A stretch of 64,000 nt of DNA. It comes from Akkermansiaceae bacterium. Lineage in GTDB: Bacteria; Verrucomicrobiota; Verrucomicrobiia; Verrucomicrobiales; Akkermansiaceae. Position 1 is the stretch's first letter, and the number at the start of each line of letters is the position of its first letter. The notes under the pieces are model-generated. The model saw only the letters and a list, made by a program, of their open reading frames with translations. It had not been told where the DNA came from and did not search any database. Made by a program: the position numbers and the translations under genes. The stretch is taken from the NCBI GenBank assembly GCA_905181965.1, contig CAJIZY010000009.1:1-64000 (forward strand), read 5' to 3'. Below, one piece after another: positions 20,953 through 29,759 of this stretch.

Positions 20953-21987
20953 CTATCGACGTTCGTTGAGGTGGATATCACCGAGACGGGCAAGTTTGAC
21001 CGTTTTCGTGAGTTTGGAGTCTCCCCGACTATAATTCACCTCTACTTCCTCACCAGGAAGGAGATCCACGAAGATCTCTGAGAGTTTTTGAACCTCACTA
21101 GTGGTTTCCCCGTTGATCGAAATCACCAAGTCTCCTGCAAGGAATCCTGCAGAGAATGCTGGACCGCTACGGGGAACCTCATCCACAACGAGCCCCAAAT
21201 CAGTCTTCCGTAAATTGAGTCCGAGCACAGGACGGTTAGGATCCCTTCGATCACCACCAAGGACGCCCCATAACTTTCCGGCGACCATGTTGTCCCATGA
21301 ACGCTTAAAACCCGAAAGACCCGCATGGTTATTTACCCTACGATCCGGGGCAATATGCGAATGAATTCCCACCACACGCCCATTGAGGTCGAAAAGCGGA
21401 CCACCACTATCACCACCGATCAAAGTGCAATCAGTTGTGACAAAGTCTAGGTTGCCCTTTTTCATCACCCTTCCGAATCTAACCGGAGGCCGTCGGGTAG
21501 GGTCATACCCCTTAGGGTGGCCCATCGCGACCACGAAATCGCCGGCTTCAAGTGACTTGGACTCTCCAACCTCAGCGAAAGGCCATGGCCCTGGGCCAAT
21601 CAGCTTGGCCATGGCCGCGTCACGTGTGAAATTAGCTCCTAACACTCTCGCTCTCTCTTGGCGTCCATCAGGAAAAATTACTGTCATTTCTTTGCTACGC
21701 TCGATCACGTGGGCTGCCGTAAGAATCAACCCATCACTAGAAATAATCACCCCGCTTCCCGAAGCTCCAATTGTTGGCGAAACAAGAGAAACCGTCGTTT
21801 CCGTTTTCTCAAGAACGACCCTTTGCACTTGGGCTTGCAGCTTCTTTAGGTCTCCGAGCCCCCCCACTATCGGCGCAGCAGGAAGTATTACCGCTGGCAC
21901 AAGAATTAAAAATGAGACAAAAATTTTCACCATGGTCCTTAAAACTAAATCGACGACGGAGGTTCCTCTTGTTTTGAAAACTTTCAA
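20953..21987 (-). CDS. HtrA-like trypsin-family serine protease with PDZ domain
   Basis: A periplasmic serine endopeptidase of the S1C type. Of 344 listed residues, the likely start is the internal Met at 19 (MVKIFVSFLILVPAV), which gives a clean signal peptide. The catalytic triad is complete: His93 in LILTAAHVIE, Asp123 in FTRDAAMAKL, Ser194 in IGGDSGGPLFD. A PDZ domain follows from about 245 (PVLGLNLRKTDLGLVV to GEEVEVNYSRG). It is followed 6 bp later by a related pseudoprotease gene. Cellular targets are unknown; such proteases usually handle damaged envelope proteins. Confidence 0.9.
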   Translation of the reverse strand: MKVFKTRGTSVVDLVLRTMVKIFVSFLILVPAVILPAAPIVGGLGDLKKLQAQVQRVVLEKTETTVSLVSPTIGASGSGVIISSDGLILTAAHVIERSKEMTVIFPDGRQERARVLGANFTRDAAMAKLIGPGPWPFAEVGESKSLEAGDFVVAMGHPKGYDPTRRPPVRFGRVMKKGNLDFVTTDCTLIGGDSGGPLFDLNGRVVGIHSHIAPDRRVNNHAGLSGFKRSWDNMVAGKLWGVLGGDRRDPNRPVLGLNLRKTDLGLVVDEVPRSGPAFSAGFLAGDLVISINGETTSEVQKLSEIFVDLLPGEEVEVNYSRGDSKLTKTVKLARLGDIHLNERR

Positions 21988-22078
21988 GAAATTGAAGGCC
22001 CTGAATTATTGACGATCATTACGGACAAATGAGATCTTGGCCTTCGCTCACGGGCGCGTAAGGTCTGCCCGTAATAAG

Positions 22079-24229
22079 ATGCCCCCAAGAAAGAAGGCCC
22101 AAAGAAAGGCTGTCCGAAACAAATCAGCTAAGAAAAAGGCTCCAAAGTTTAACTTTAAAGCCCGTGATTTCTTTTTGGCTCCTTTCCGCATCATTCTACA
22201 CCTCACCTCTAGATTTTCTTTTTGGTTAAAGTGGCCATCTCGAATCGGCCTATCATTAGCTTTTATTGGAAGTGTTTTCGGCACCTGTATCTCTCTCGTA
22301 TACTACACAATTGCATCCACCTACGACCTTGAAGACGTGGTTCAAATGCCTGCTCGAACTGAAATCAAAGATCGCGAAGGGCATATTCTTAAAAACTCAG
22401 CAGGACAAGAAATCGGCTTTCTCCACGGCAAAAATCGGAGGATTATTACCTATTCAGACGTTCCCTCTCACTTTGTCGACGCTCTCATTGCGCAAGAGGA
22501 CAAGCGCTTTCGCAGCCATGGTGCGGTTGATTTCCGTTCGATGGCGCGCGTTGCATGGCGCGCCCTAACCCGTGGAAAACTTGAAGGGGGTGGAACACTT
22601 AGCATGCAACTCGCTCGTAATAGCTTTGCCCTAAAAAAACAAAACGAAGGGATTGTAGCGGGAATTCATCGAAAGATTCTCGAGACTTTCATAGCGGTTC
22701 GAATCGAATCCGATTTCGAAAAAAATGAGATCCTTGAACACTATATGAACCGAATTTTTTGGGGTGGGTCGCTCCGAGGGGTTGAAGTAGCCGCTCACAC
22801 TTACTTCAACAAATCAGCCAAGGAACTAACGCTAGAACAATCAGCCCTTTTGGTTGGCATCATCCGCGCCCCCAATAAATTTTCTCCCTTCCGCCATCTT
22901 GAAAAAGCCAAACTTCAACGAGATTGGGTTCTCGAAAAAATGGTTGAGAACGATGCTATTACTGAGGATGAAGCTGATGCCGCTCGCAAACAAGAACTCA
23001 AAGTTTCTTCACCAAACAATCTTCGCGAAGGAAGCTACGCGCTCGATGCAATTCGCCGTGATTTAAAAAGAATCCTCGAGGAAGAGAACATCCTTGATGG
23101 TGGACTAATCATCGAAACTACGATCGATCCAAATATTCAGGAGCTAGCCGAACGCTCGATGGAAAAACGCTTAGCTCAAGTTGAACAAAGACGGGGCTTT
23201 CCCCATCAAAAAAGATCCCAGTGGAATGGCCGGGGCGCCCCGAATTACCTTCAAGGTGCAACCGTGGTTATTGATAACGAAACCGGGGGAGTTCTAGCAA
23301 TCGTGGGCGGGCGAAATGCAAATGAATCGCAGTTCAACCGTGCCCTCCAATCCGAACGGCAGATCGGGTCCGTCTTCAAACCCTTTATGTTCCTCGCGGC
23401 TTTCAACCGAGGTGTAAAACCTTATGACACCATAAGCGATGCACCCATTAGGCCAGGCGAACTTCGGGGCGCCAATCCAAATTGGAACCCCGCAAATTCC
23501 GATGGAAAATATTACTTGGAGATACCCGTCAGAAGATCGCTTGTTGAATCACGTAACACTTCGGCGATTCGAGTGGCTGCAAAAGCCGGGATGGAGAATA
23601 TTATCACGGTGGCTCGATCATCCGGCTTCAACGTAAGCAACATCCCACTGGTCCCCTCTTCTTTTTTGGGATCTTGGGGTGCTTCAGCAGAGGCCGTAGC
23701 GAGCGCATACACCATCTTTCCAAATGGCGGCACCAGATTTCGCCCTTACTATATTCAGACCATCAAAGATCGTTCCGGTGAGATCATTTGGAAAAATGGC
23801 CCCATCGCATATCAAGCTGCTGATGAGAAATCGGCCTGGGAAGTTTCCCGTATTCTTGAGGACGTAAACAAAAACGGAACCGGCAAAGCGATCCGTTCGA
23901 CTTATGGTTTCCGAACTCCATCCGGAGGTAAAACTGGCACAACTAATGGCCCTACTGATGGTTGGTATACAGGCTACACTTCAGCTTTAACCTGCGCTGT
24001 CTGGGTGGGAATGGATGATGGGAAAACAATTCTCAAAGGAAGCTCAGGAGCTAGCCTCGCATTGCCAATTTGGGTCGATATCATGAAAGGATCTGACCGG
24101 CTCCCAAACATCAAGAATGGACCCATTGCCCCAGCACGTGATTTAGTTGTGGAACCAGTCGACGATGAAGTCCCCCGGGCCATCCCAGTCAACGACGACG
24201 AAATCCCCCTCGCCATCCCAGCCCGGTAA
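22079..24229 (+). CDS. Class A penicillin-binding protein (bifunctional transglycosylase/transpeptidase)
   Basis: Polymerises and cross-links peptidoglycan. The ATG at 22079 (MPPRKKAQRK) is preferred to the upstream non-ATG start because it opens the usual Lys/Arg-rich cytoplasmic tail. One membrane segment follows (RIGLSLAFIGSVFGTCISLVY). The GT51 domain has ALIAQEDKRFRSHGAVD and GGGTLSMQLARN. The transpeptidase domain has SxxK in GSVFKPF, SxN in SRNTS and KTG in GGKTGTTN. The product of about 716 residues fits a PBP1a-type enzyme. It ends with a Pro/Asp-rich tail and is divergent from the protease pair. Confidence 0.93.
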   Translation: MPPRKKAQRKAVRNKSAKKKAPKFNFKARDFFLAPFRIILHLTSRFSFWLKWPSRIGLSLAFIGSVFGTCISLVYYTIASTYDLEDVVQMPARTEIKDREGHILKNSAGQEIGFLHGKNRRIITYSDVPSHFVDALIAQEDKRFRSHGAVDFRSMARVAWRALTRGKLEGGGTLSMQLARNSFALKKQNEGIVAGIHRKILETFIAVRIESDFEKNEILEHYMNRIFWGGSLRGVEVAAHTYFNKSAKELTLEQSALLVGIIRAPNKFSPFRHLEKAKLQRDWVLEKMVENDAITEDEADAARKQELKVSSPNNLREGSYALDAIRRDLKRILEEENILDGGLIIETTIDPNIQELAERSMEKRLAQVEQRRGFPHQKRSQWNGRGAPNYLQGATVVIDNETGGVLAIVGGRNANESQFNRALQSERQIGSVFKPFMFLAAFNRGVKPYDTISDAPIRPGELRGANPNWNPANSDGKYYLEIPVRRSLVESRNTSAIRVAAKAGMENIITVARSSGFNVSNIPLVPSSFLGSWGASAEAVASAYTIFPNGGTRFRPYYIQTIKDRSGEIIWKNGPIAYQAADEKSAWEVSRILEDVNKNGTGKAIRSTYGFRTPSGGKTGTTNGPTDGWYTGYTSALTCAVWVGMDDGKTILKGSSGASLALPIWVDIMKGSDRLPNIKNGPIAPARDLVVEPVDDEVPRAIPVNDDEIPLAIPAR

Positions 24230-24230
24230 T

Positions 24231-25340
24231 CTAATTCTCCGGAAAAATCTTACCCATTGCCCCTCCAGCGCCATGTCGAGCTAGAATTGGCCTCAATACA
24301 TCACGATAATCTGTGACTACCGGGACATCTCCAGGGCCGACTAGGATACCAGTTTCGATGACAGGCATTTCTCCAAGAACATTTCCGCGCTCAGTCCCGC
24401 CCATCACCAACATAGATCCACCGCGGCCGTGATCGGTCCCAAAAGAAGAATTCTCAGCGACCCGGCGACCAAACTCTGTCATTACGACTACGGTCACCGC
24501 ATTCATTAGCTTGCCGAGGTCACGATGAAATGCCGCCAGCCCCTCCGACAAACGTGTCATCAAGGGAGAAATCAACGAGCTTTGGGCAAAATGAGAATCC
24601 CATCCATTAAGATCAATCGAAACTGCCTCAAGTCCAACCCGAGCTCTGATCAAACGGGCGGTTTGGCGCAGGCCATTAGCGAATGAATCATCGCGATACT
24701 CCGCCCCATTCTCAGGCGGGAGATCTTCCCGTCGTAATCTCTCAACCCGACCCAAAGCTTCCAAGGTGTCCCGGGCCGCGGTTCCCAAAATATTTTCCTT
24801 AGCGCCATAAAGAGCGCCCAGCTCAGTCTGCAAAGACTCCGTTGGTCCTGATCCACTTCCCAACGAAAAAGTATCAAGTGATTCCATTACAGTTGCTGCC
24901 GGAGCACCACGCAACACCTCGGGCATTGACTTACCAAGCGCTACAGCCGAAAGCGCACTCGGGGGTTTTCCTTCTCGGTATCGTAGAAATCGACCCAACC
25001 ATCCGCCAGCTAATTGACCTCCATGTTCCATGAGATCCTGAGCATAGAAATGGGAGCGAGTCTCATCATTTGATCCCACCCCCGGAGCAACAGTAAGTCC
25101 ACCCTCCCTATAAATATTATAAAGGCCTGAGAAAGCCGGATTTAATCCGCAATTAGCGTCGCCGAGTTTCAAAATATCTTTTTCTGCAACAGCCAACGTC
25201 GGTCTTACCTTGTAATAATCGCTGTTACCAACCGGTGGAACCAAAGTCAAACCGTCAGCACCACCCCGAAGAAAAACGACTACGAGAGTGGATTGTTCGT
25301 CTCCGTTGCCTGAAATAATTCCGCTGCCTTTCATCTCCAC
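24231..25340 (-). CDS. DUF1501 protein, partner of DUF1800 protein
   Basis: The 369-residue protein shows VVVFLRGGADGLTLVPP at the N terminus, HFYAQDLMEHGG, SIDLNGWDSHF and MTEFGRRV followed by GTDHGRGGSM, which are the DUF1501 blocks of the DUF1800-associated subgroup. It overlaps the DUF1800 gene by about 10 bases, so translation is coupled. Unlike most relatives it has no Tat signal with the ATG at 25340. Either the protein rides out with its partner, or the true start is upstream and hidden. Its function is unknown. Confidence 0.87.
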   Translation of the reverse strand: MEMKGSGIISGNGDEQSTLVVVFLRGGADGLTLVPPVGNSDYYKVRPTLAVAEKDILKLGDANCGLNPAFSGLYNIYREGGLTVAPGVGSNDETRSHFYAQDLMEHGGQLAGGWLGRFLRYREGKPPSALSAVALGKSMPEVLRGAPAATVMESLDTFSLGSGSGPTESLQTELGALYGAKENILGTAARDTLEALGRVERLRREDLPPENGAEYRDDSFANGLRQTARLIRARVGLEAVSIDLNGWDSHFAQSSLISPLMTRLSEGLAAFHRDLGKLMNAVTVVVMTEFGRRVAENSSFGTDHGRGGSMLVMGGTERGNVLGEMPVIETGILVGPGDVPVVTDYRDVLRPILARHGAGGAMGKIFPEN

Positions 25341-26812
25341 TGAAATCCAGGTGAGGCCATCAAAAGCTCGGGATCAAAAGGGATCTCGATTGCTGCTTGT
25401 TCTTCAACCGATGGATTCCGACCCAATAACGATGCTGCTAAACCATCTACTCCACCCGCCTTTTCGATCAAAATTTTTTCTTCAACTTTGATATTTTCAC
25501 TTACCTCATTCCGAGCCAAAGCAATCGCAAAGTGCCATCTCCAGAGCAAGGTCCCAGTCCATGGCGAAGCAACATCAGGGTATCCATCTGGTGTGGGGTA
25601 TTGGAATGGAGCATGCCCCATTCGTATCAAATAATCTACCACGTCTATTTCGGACGAAACCCTTGCTCGCACACCCCGCAGAGCCGAAACAATAAACTCG
25701 AAGGGCCGTTTCAGCTTTTGGGTTCGAGGCCCTTGCAAAAACTCTTGAGTCGCGAACACCGCCCGCAGAGTCGCCTTAATATCTCCTTTGCTAGATAAAA
25801 ACGTTCTAGCCACTTCATTGACCGAAGCCTCAGAGGGCTCATCAGCAATAAAGCGAATACAAAGTTTTCTCCCAAGAAATCGAGCGGTTGAGGGATGTCT
25901 ACCAAGAATCTCCAAAATATCATCGAGATCCTTCTTGCCACCCCCCGGAGCAATTTCATTCCCAAGAACTACCTTTACTCCGTCATCATGAGCATCGGCA
26001 TGGAACTCAACCTTCCCTTTAAAAAATCGATCTTTCCCTCTCACAGTCCATCCACTCAAGCATCTTGCGACTTCCATGACATCCTTCTGCGTGTATCCCC
26101 CACCCACGCCCAGCGTGTGAAGCTCCAACAACTCACGCGCATAATTCTCATTTGGCTTCTCACTCTCCCCAGACTTTCGGTTCTCGCGCCCATCAAGATA
26201 CCAAAGCATGGCAGGACTGAGCGCAGAAGCTTTCAGCAGAGCCGAAAAATCGCCCATCGCATGCTTTCGAATCACTTCGCGGTCATCGGCCACTTTTAAC
26301 CAACGACATTCTTTTTTAGAGATATCGATATTAAAATGATCGCTCCAGAAATGCACCATTACTTCGAAAAGCTGACGTTTGCTCCGAGTGGCCCGAATCA
26401 AGGTTGCCCGAGTCAATTGCTCAAGCAGATGAGCTTCCTTGTATTCATATAATTCGCCAAGTGGGGCATGGATAGCCTCTAGCCTTCTTAACGCCCGTTG
26501 AGTTCTTCTGTCTTCAATCTCATTAGGATTCAGTTGCTCCTCAAGAAAAACTCCAACTGAAGATTCATCATCTACACCTAAGCCTTTCACTCTTGCATAC
26601 TCTGAAGGATCCGGCCCAAAAGTTATCCGATTTAAAACGTGGGAGACCAGATCAACCCCTTCACCAGAAGGCGGAACAACTGGACCTTCCTGCGGCCTCA
26701 TTCCTAGAAGGTCTTCAATCTTTTCGCACCCAGAAGTTGCAAAGAGTGAACCCCCCGCAGCTCCTCTCAGAAAAATGCGCCGAGAAAGATCATCTGAAAT
26801 CTTTGACTTCAT
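25331..26812 (-). CDS. DUF1800 Tat-exported protein
   Basis: The 493-residue protein has a twin-arginine signal (LSRRIFLRGAAGGSLFATSGC), where the final Cys could also serve as a lipobox. The DUF1800 body follows: HVLNRITFGPDPSEYARV, VMVHFWSDHFNID, NENYARELLELHTLGV and KLCIRFIADEPS. It overlaps the DUF1501 gene downstream and shares four bases with the membrane-protein gene upstream (26809-26812), suggesting one three-gene operon. These pairs are common in Verrucomicrobiota and other marine bacteria; the biochemical role is unproven. Confidence 0.9.
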   Translation of the reverse strand: MKSKISDDLSRRIFLRGAAGGSLFATSGCEKIEDLLGMRPQEGPVVPPSGEGVDLVSHVLNRITFGPDPSEYARVKGLGVDDESSVGVFLEEQLNPNEIEDRRTQRALRRLEAIHAPLGELYEYKEAHLLEQLTRATLIRATRSKRQLFEVMVHFWSDHFNIDISKKECRWLKVADDREVIRKHAMGDFSALLKASALSPAMLWYLDGRENRKSGESEKPNENYARELLELHTLGVGGGYTQKDVMEVARCLSGWTVRGKDRFFKGKVEFHADAHDDGVKVVLGNEIAPGGGKKDLDDILEILGRHPSTARFLGRKLCIRFIADEPSEASVNEVARTFLSSKGDIKATLRAVFATQEFLQGPRTQKLKRPFEFIVSALRGVRARVSSEIDVVDYLIRMGHAPFQYPTPDGYPDVASPWTGTLLWRWHFAIALARNEVSENIKVEEKILIEKAGGVDGLAASLLGRNPSVEEQAAIEIPFDPELLMASPGFQWR

Positions 26813-27303
26813 TCCTCAGAAACTTTCTTACTATCACGCCAGCCCAAAAAGGCCGCTCCAATCCCAGTGAGGATCGCCACTGGCAAGACAAAGACCCAGC
26901 CAAGGATCGGGAAAATAATCATCAAGCCGAGCACAATTCCGCCACGTTTGACCCGCAGCCAAGGTTGAGCCTCATCCAAAGGATGCACCAAGCCTTTCCC
27001 AATCCTCAAACATAATCCCGCCGACCCACAAAGACCCAACAGAAAGACCAAAAGAACGATTAAAATCCCAAAAATCTTGATGAACGGAGCTCCTCCATTC
27101 GCAATCAATAATCCTATTACTATTAAGGGAACTCCCATTCCGAGGCCGATGAAAAATGACTTCCACGGCGAATTTCCAAACCGCTCACAACTTCTTTCCA
27201 CTAGGCCCGGGGCTAGCCCAACCGCCCCAACCCAGTAAGCGATTAAGATGATATAAAATCCTGAAATCACAAAGGTCCACAAAAGGACGTCAGCCATGAT
27301 CAT
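26809..27303 (-). CDS. Small integral membrane protein, unknown function
   Basis: I prefer the ATG at 27303 (MIMADVLLWTFV) over the longer listed start, because the upstream codons are not hydrophobic and are less protein-like. The product of about 164 residues has four membrane segments (around DVLLWTFVISGFYIILIAYWVG, FFIGLGMGVPLIVIGLLIA, FGILIVLLVFLLGLCG and GLMIIFPILGWVFVLPVAIL). The C terminus is charged and cytoplasmic-like. I recognise no named family. It overlaps the start of the DUF1800 gene by four bases. Confidence 0.7.
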   Translation of the reverse strand: MIMADVLLWTFVISGFYIILIAYWVGAVGLAPGLVERSCERFGNSPWKSFFIGLGMGVPLIVIGLLIANGGAPFIKIFGILIVLLVFLLGLCGSAGLCLRIGKGLVHPLDEAQPWLRVKRGGIVLGLMIIFPILGWVFVLPVAILTGIGAAFLGWRDSKKVSEE

Positions 27304-27437
27304 TTCAAAAAATCCCCTTCCATAGTTTCGATTGCTATAAGATCTACGTATATCAGGAAAAAAAATTAACACTTCATTTTAAAATCCTAGTGTTTTCCTA
27401 CTTCCCGACTGGGATCGCAGCTCATATCTTATCAGGG

Positions 27438-28859
27438 ATGTTATTTAAATGCCTTCTTCTTTCCCTCATCGCTTTGATGGGTTCCCAAGCTAAACCTAAA
27501 CCCAATATCGTCATCATCTTGGTCGATGATATGGGCTATGGCGATCCAGGGTGCTTTAATCCCAGATCAATGATTAGCACCCCACACATCGATTCGTTAG
27601 CGCGCGAAGGCATGAAATTCACCGACGCTCACGCTCCGGGTCCTCTTTGTCACATGTCACGATACGGCCTCCTCACCGGTCGTTATCCTTTCCGCACGAA
27701 TGTGGGACTCTGGCCAAAGAACCCCTTGATTAAAGCGGATCAAATGACCATAGCTTCTCTCGCAAAATCACAGGGATATAAGACCTCAATGGTGGGCAAA
27801 TGGCATGTCGGCTTCAAAGAAAACGGATACGACAAACCACTCCCTGGGGGACCCGTTGACCGTGGGTTTGATTCCTACTTTGGTATTCGCGCTTCAACAG
27901 ATATCCCGCCTTATTTTTACATACGGAACAATAAAGCTGTTCACCCACCCACCGGACACATCGACAAAGAACTCTCACCAGAGCGAACTGGCTGGAATGG
28001 TATTCAGGGCCGTATGCGCCGGGCGGGTGGAATCTCACCCGATATGAATATCGATGAGGTCCTCCCAAAATTCACGGATGAAGCGGTGAAAATCATCAGG
28101 ACACATCAGAAAAAAAAACCACTGATGCTCTACTTAGCCTACCCTGCCCCCCATACTCCTTGGCTTCCATCAGAGAAATTTTTGGGTGAAAGTAAGGTTG
28201 GTATTTATGGCGATTTCGTCATGATGGTGGATGCGCAGGTCGGCAAGGTGCTCACAGCCCTTGAAAGGGCGAACATGGACAAAGATACCCTCGTCATCTT
28301 CACATCCGACAATGGCCCATGCTGGTTCGACAAAGATGTCACGAAATATGGTCACGACTCTCAGGGAGGGCTCCGTGGCATGAAAGCAGACGCCTGGGAA
28401 GCCGGTCACCGCATGCCCTTCATCATACGCTGGCCCGCCGCGATTAAAGAAGGTCGGACCGTCAATCACACCATCTGCTTCACCGATCTCTTCGCCACTC
28501 TAGCCGACATTATGGGAGCAAAAATACCACAAGAAGCAGGTCCTGATAGCTTCAGCTTTCTTCCGTCGCTCAAAGGCAAACCTTCCCTGCGAGATACCTT
28601 TGTAATGCGAGCCGGGAGCGCCAAGGTGATGACGGTTCGCGAAGGTCACTGGAAACTAATTGACGCGCTCGGATCAGGGGGCTTCAGCAGGCCAAAAAAC
28701 GTAAAGCCTAAACCAGCAGGGGCTACCGGACAGCTCTATCACCTTGGAAAAGATCCCTCCGAATCTAAAAATCTGTTCCTAGAACACCCTGAGATCGTCA
28801 AGCGGCTCTTCTCGAAGCTGGAAGCCGTAAAAAACGTTTCACACCGACACCTTAAATAG
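27438..28859 (+). CDS. Sulfatase with atypical CxMxR active-site motif
   Basis: The start at ATG 27438 gives a Sec signal (MLFKCLLLSLIALMGSQA); the longer listed start adds a poor N terminus. The product of about 473 residues has NIVIILVDDMGYGDPG (metal-binding Asp pair), GPLCHMSRYGLLTGRYP at the active site, KWHVGF, FTSDNGP and WEAGHRMPFIIRWP. The sulfatase formylglycine motif is normally C-x-P/A-x-R; here Met replaces the third residue. This may affect recognition by the formylglycine-generating enzyme. It heads a sulfatase-epimerase-sulfatase set with a 1-bp gap to the next gene. The substrate is presumably a sulfated carbohydrate. Confidence 0.9.
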   Translation: MLFKCLLLSLIALMGSQAKPKPNIVIILVDDMGYGDPGCFNPRSMISTPHIDSLAREGMKFTDAHAPGPLCHMSRYGLLTGRYPFRTNVGLWPKNPLIKADQMTIASLAKSQGYKTSMVGKWHVGFKENGYDKPLPGGPVDRGFDSYFGIRASTDIPPYFYIRNNKAVHPPTGHIDKELSPERTGWNGIQGRMRRAGGISPDMNIDEVLPKFTDEAVKIIRTHQKKKPLMLYLAYPAPHTPWLPSEKFLGESKVGIYGDFVMMVDAQVGKVLTALERANMDKDTLVIFTSDNGPCWFDKDVTKYGHDSQGGLRGMKADAWEAGHRMPFIIRWPAAIKEGRTVNHTICFTDLFATLADIMGAKIPQEAGPDSFSFLPSLKGKPSLRDTFVMRAGSAKVMTVREGHWKLIDALGSGGFSRPKNVKPKPAGATGQLYHLGKDPSESKNLFLEHPEIVKRLFSKLEAVKNVSHRHLK

Positions 28860-28860
28860 A

Positions 28861-29748
28861 ATGACGCCTTCCCGAAGAAATTTTCTCGCCAGCCTAGGCA
28901 CCGCAGCACTCACCTCGCCCGGAGCTGCTCAAGACGAGATCGCCCGTGAAGGCCGTATCAAACAAGTGATCGCCGCGTGGCCTTTCATGGTCGGAGCCAA
29001 GTGGACACCGCAAGACCTCATCGCAAATGCCAAAAAGCTAGGCATCGCTGGAGTCGAGCTCTTCTCCTCCGAGCAACTTCCCCTCCTGAAAAACACTGGA
29101 CTAGTTTGTGCTGCCACCAAATCTCATAACTTCGAACGGGGTATGAACAACAAAGGTCATCATCCCGAAATCTTTTCAGTCTTAGAAAAAGCCATTACTG
29201 CAACCGGAGCTGCCGGGTTCCCCAATGTCATGACTTTCACTGGCCTGCTCGACACCACTCATCACAAAAATGGCAGTGATGTCTCGATCGAGAAAGGAGT
29301 CAAAAACTGTATTGAGGGCTTCAAGAAAATGGCGCAAGTCGCCGAAAAACATGACGTCACCCTGATTCTCGAGCCTTTAAATTCCAAGATCGCAGAAAAC
29401 ATGAAAGGTCACCCTGGTTATCAAGGTGACCATGTCGATGAGTGCGTCGAAATTGTCAAAGCGGTCTCCTCTCCATCCTTCAAAATCTTATTTGACGCCT
29501 ATCACGTGCAGATCATGGATGGAGATCTCATCCGCCGAATTGAGCAGCACCACGAGTTCATCGGCCATGTCCAAATCGCCGGAAATCCCGGACGCGGGGA
29601 AATCGGCGACGACCAAGAAATTAATTATCGAGGAATTATGAAAGCCCTCCTTAGGGTCAACTACTCAGGCTACGTCGGTCACGAATGGATTCCTACCGGC
29701 GACCCGATGAAGGGACTCAAAGAGGCTATTCAAATTTGTAATATTTAA
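28861..29748 (+). CDS. Tat-exported xylose-isomerase-like TIM barrel (hydroxypyruvate isomerase type)
   Basis: The 295-residue protein has a twin-arginine-type signal (MTPSRRNFLASLGTAAL) and a sugar phosphate isomerase/epimerase barrel. Metal-site residues are in LILEPLNSKI (Glu), KILFDAYHVQIMDGD (Asp, His), GHVQIAGNPGRGE and GYVGHEWIP (Glu). The family isomerises or epimerises hydroxypyruvate, tagatose or similar ketoses. It lies between two sulfatase genes with 1- and 11-bp gaps, so an exported sugar-modifying role next to desulfation is likely. The exact substrate cannot be read. Confidence 0.85.
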   Translation: MTPSRRNFLASLGTAALTSPGAAQDEIAREGRIKQVIAAWPFMVGAKWTPQDLIANAKKLGIAGVELFSSEQLPLLKNTGLVCAATKSHNFERGMNNKGHHPEIFSVLEKAITATGAAGFPNVMTFTGLLDTTHHKNGSDVSIEKGVKNCIEGFKKMAQVAEKHDVTLILEPLNSKIAENMKGHPGYQGDHVDECVEIVKAVSSPSFKILFDAYHVQIMDGDLIRRIEQHHEFIGHVQIAGNPGRGEIGDDQEINYRGIMKALLRVNYSGYVGHEWIPTGDPMKGLKEAIQICNI

Positions 29749-29759
29749 GCCCTATTCTT

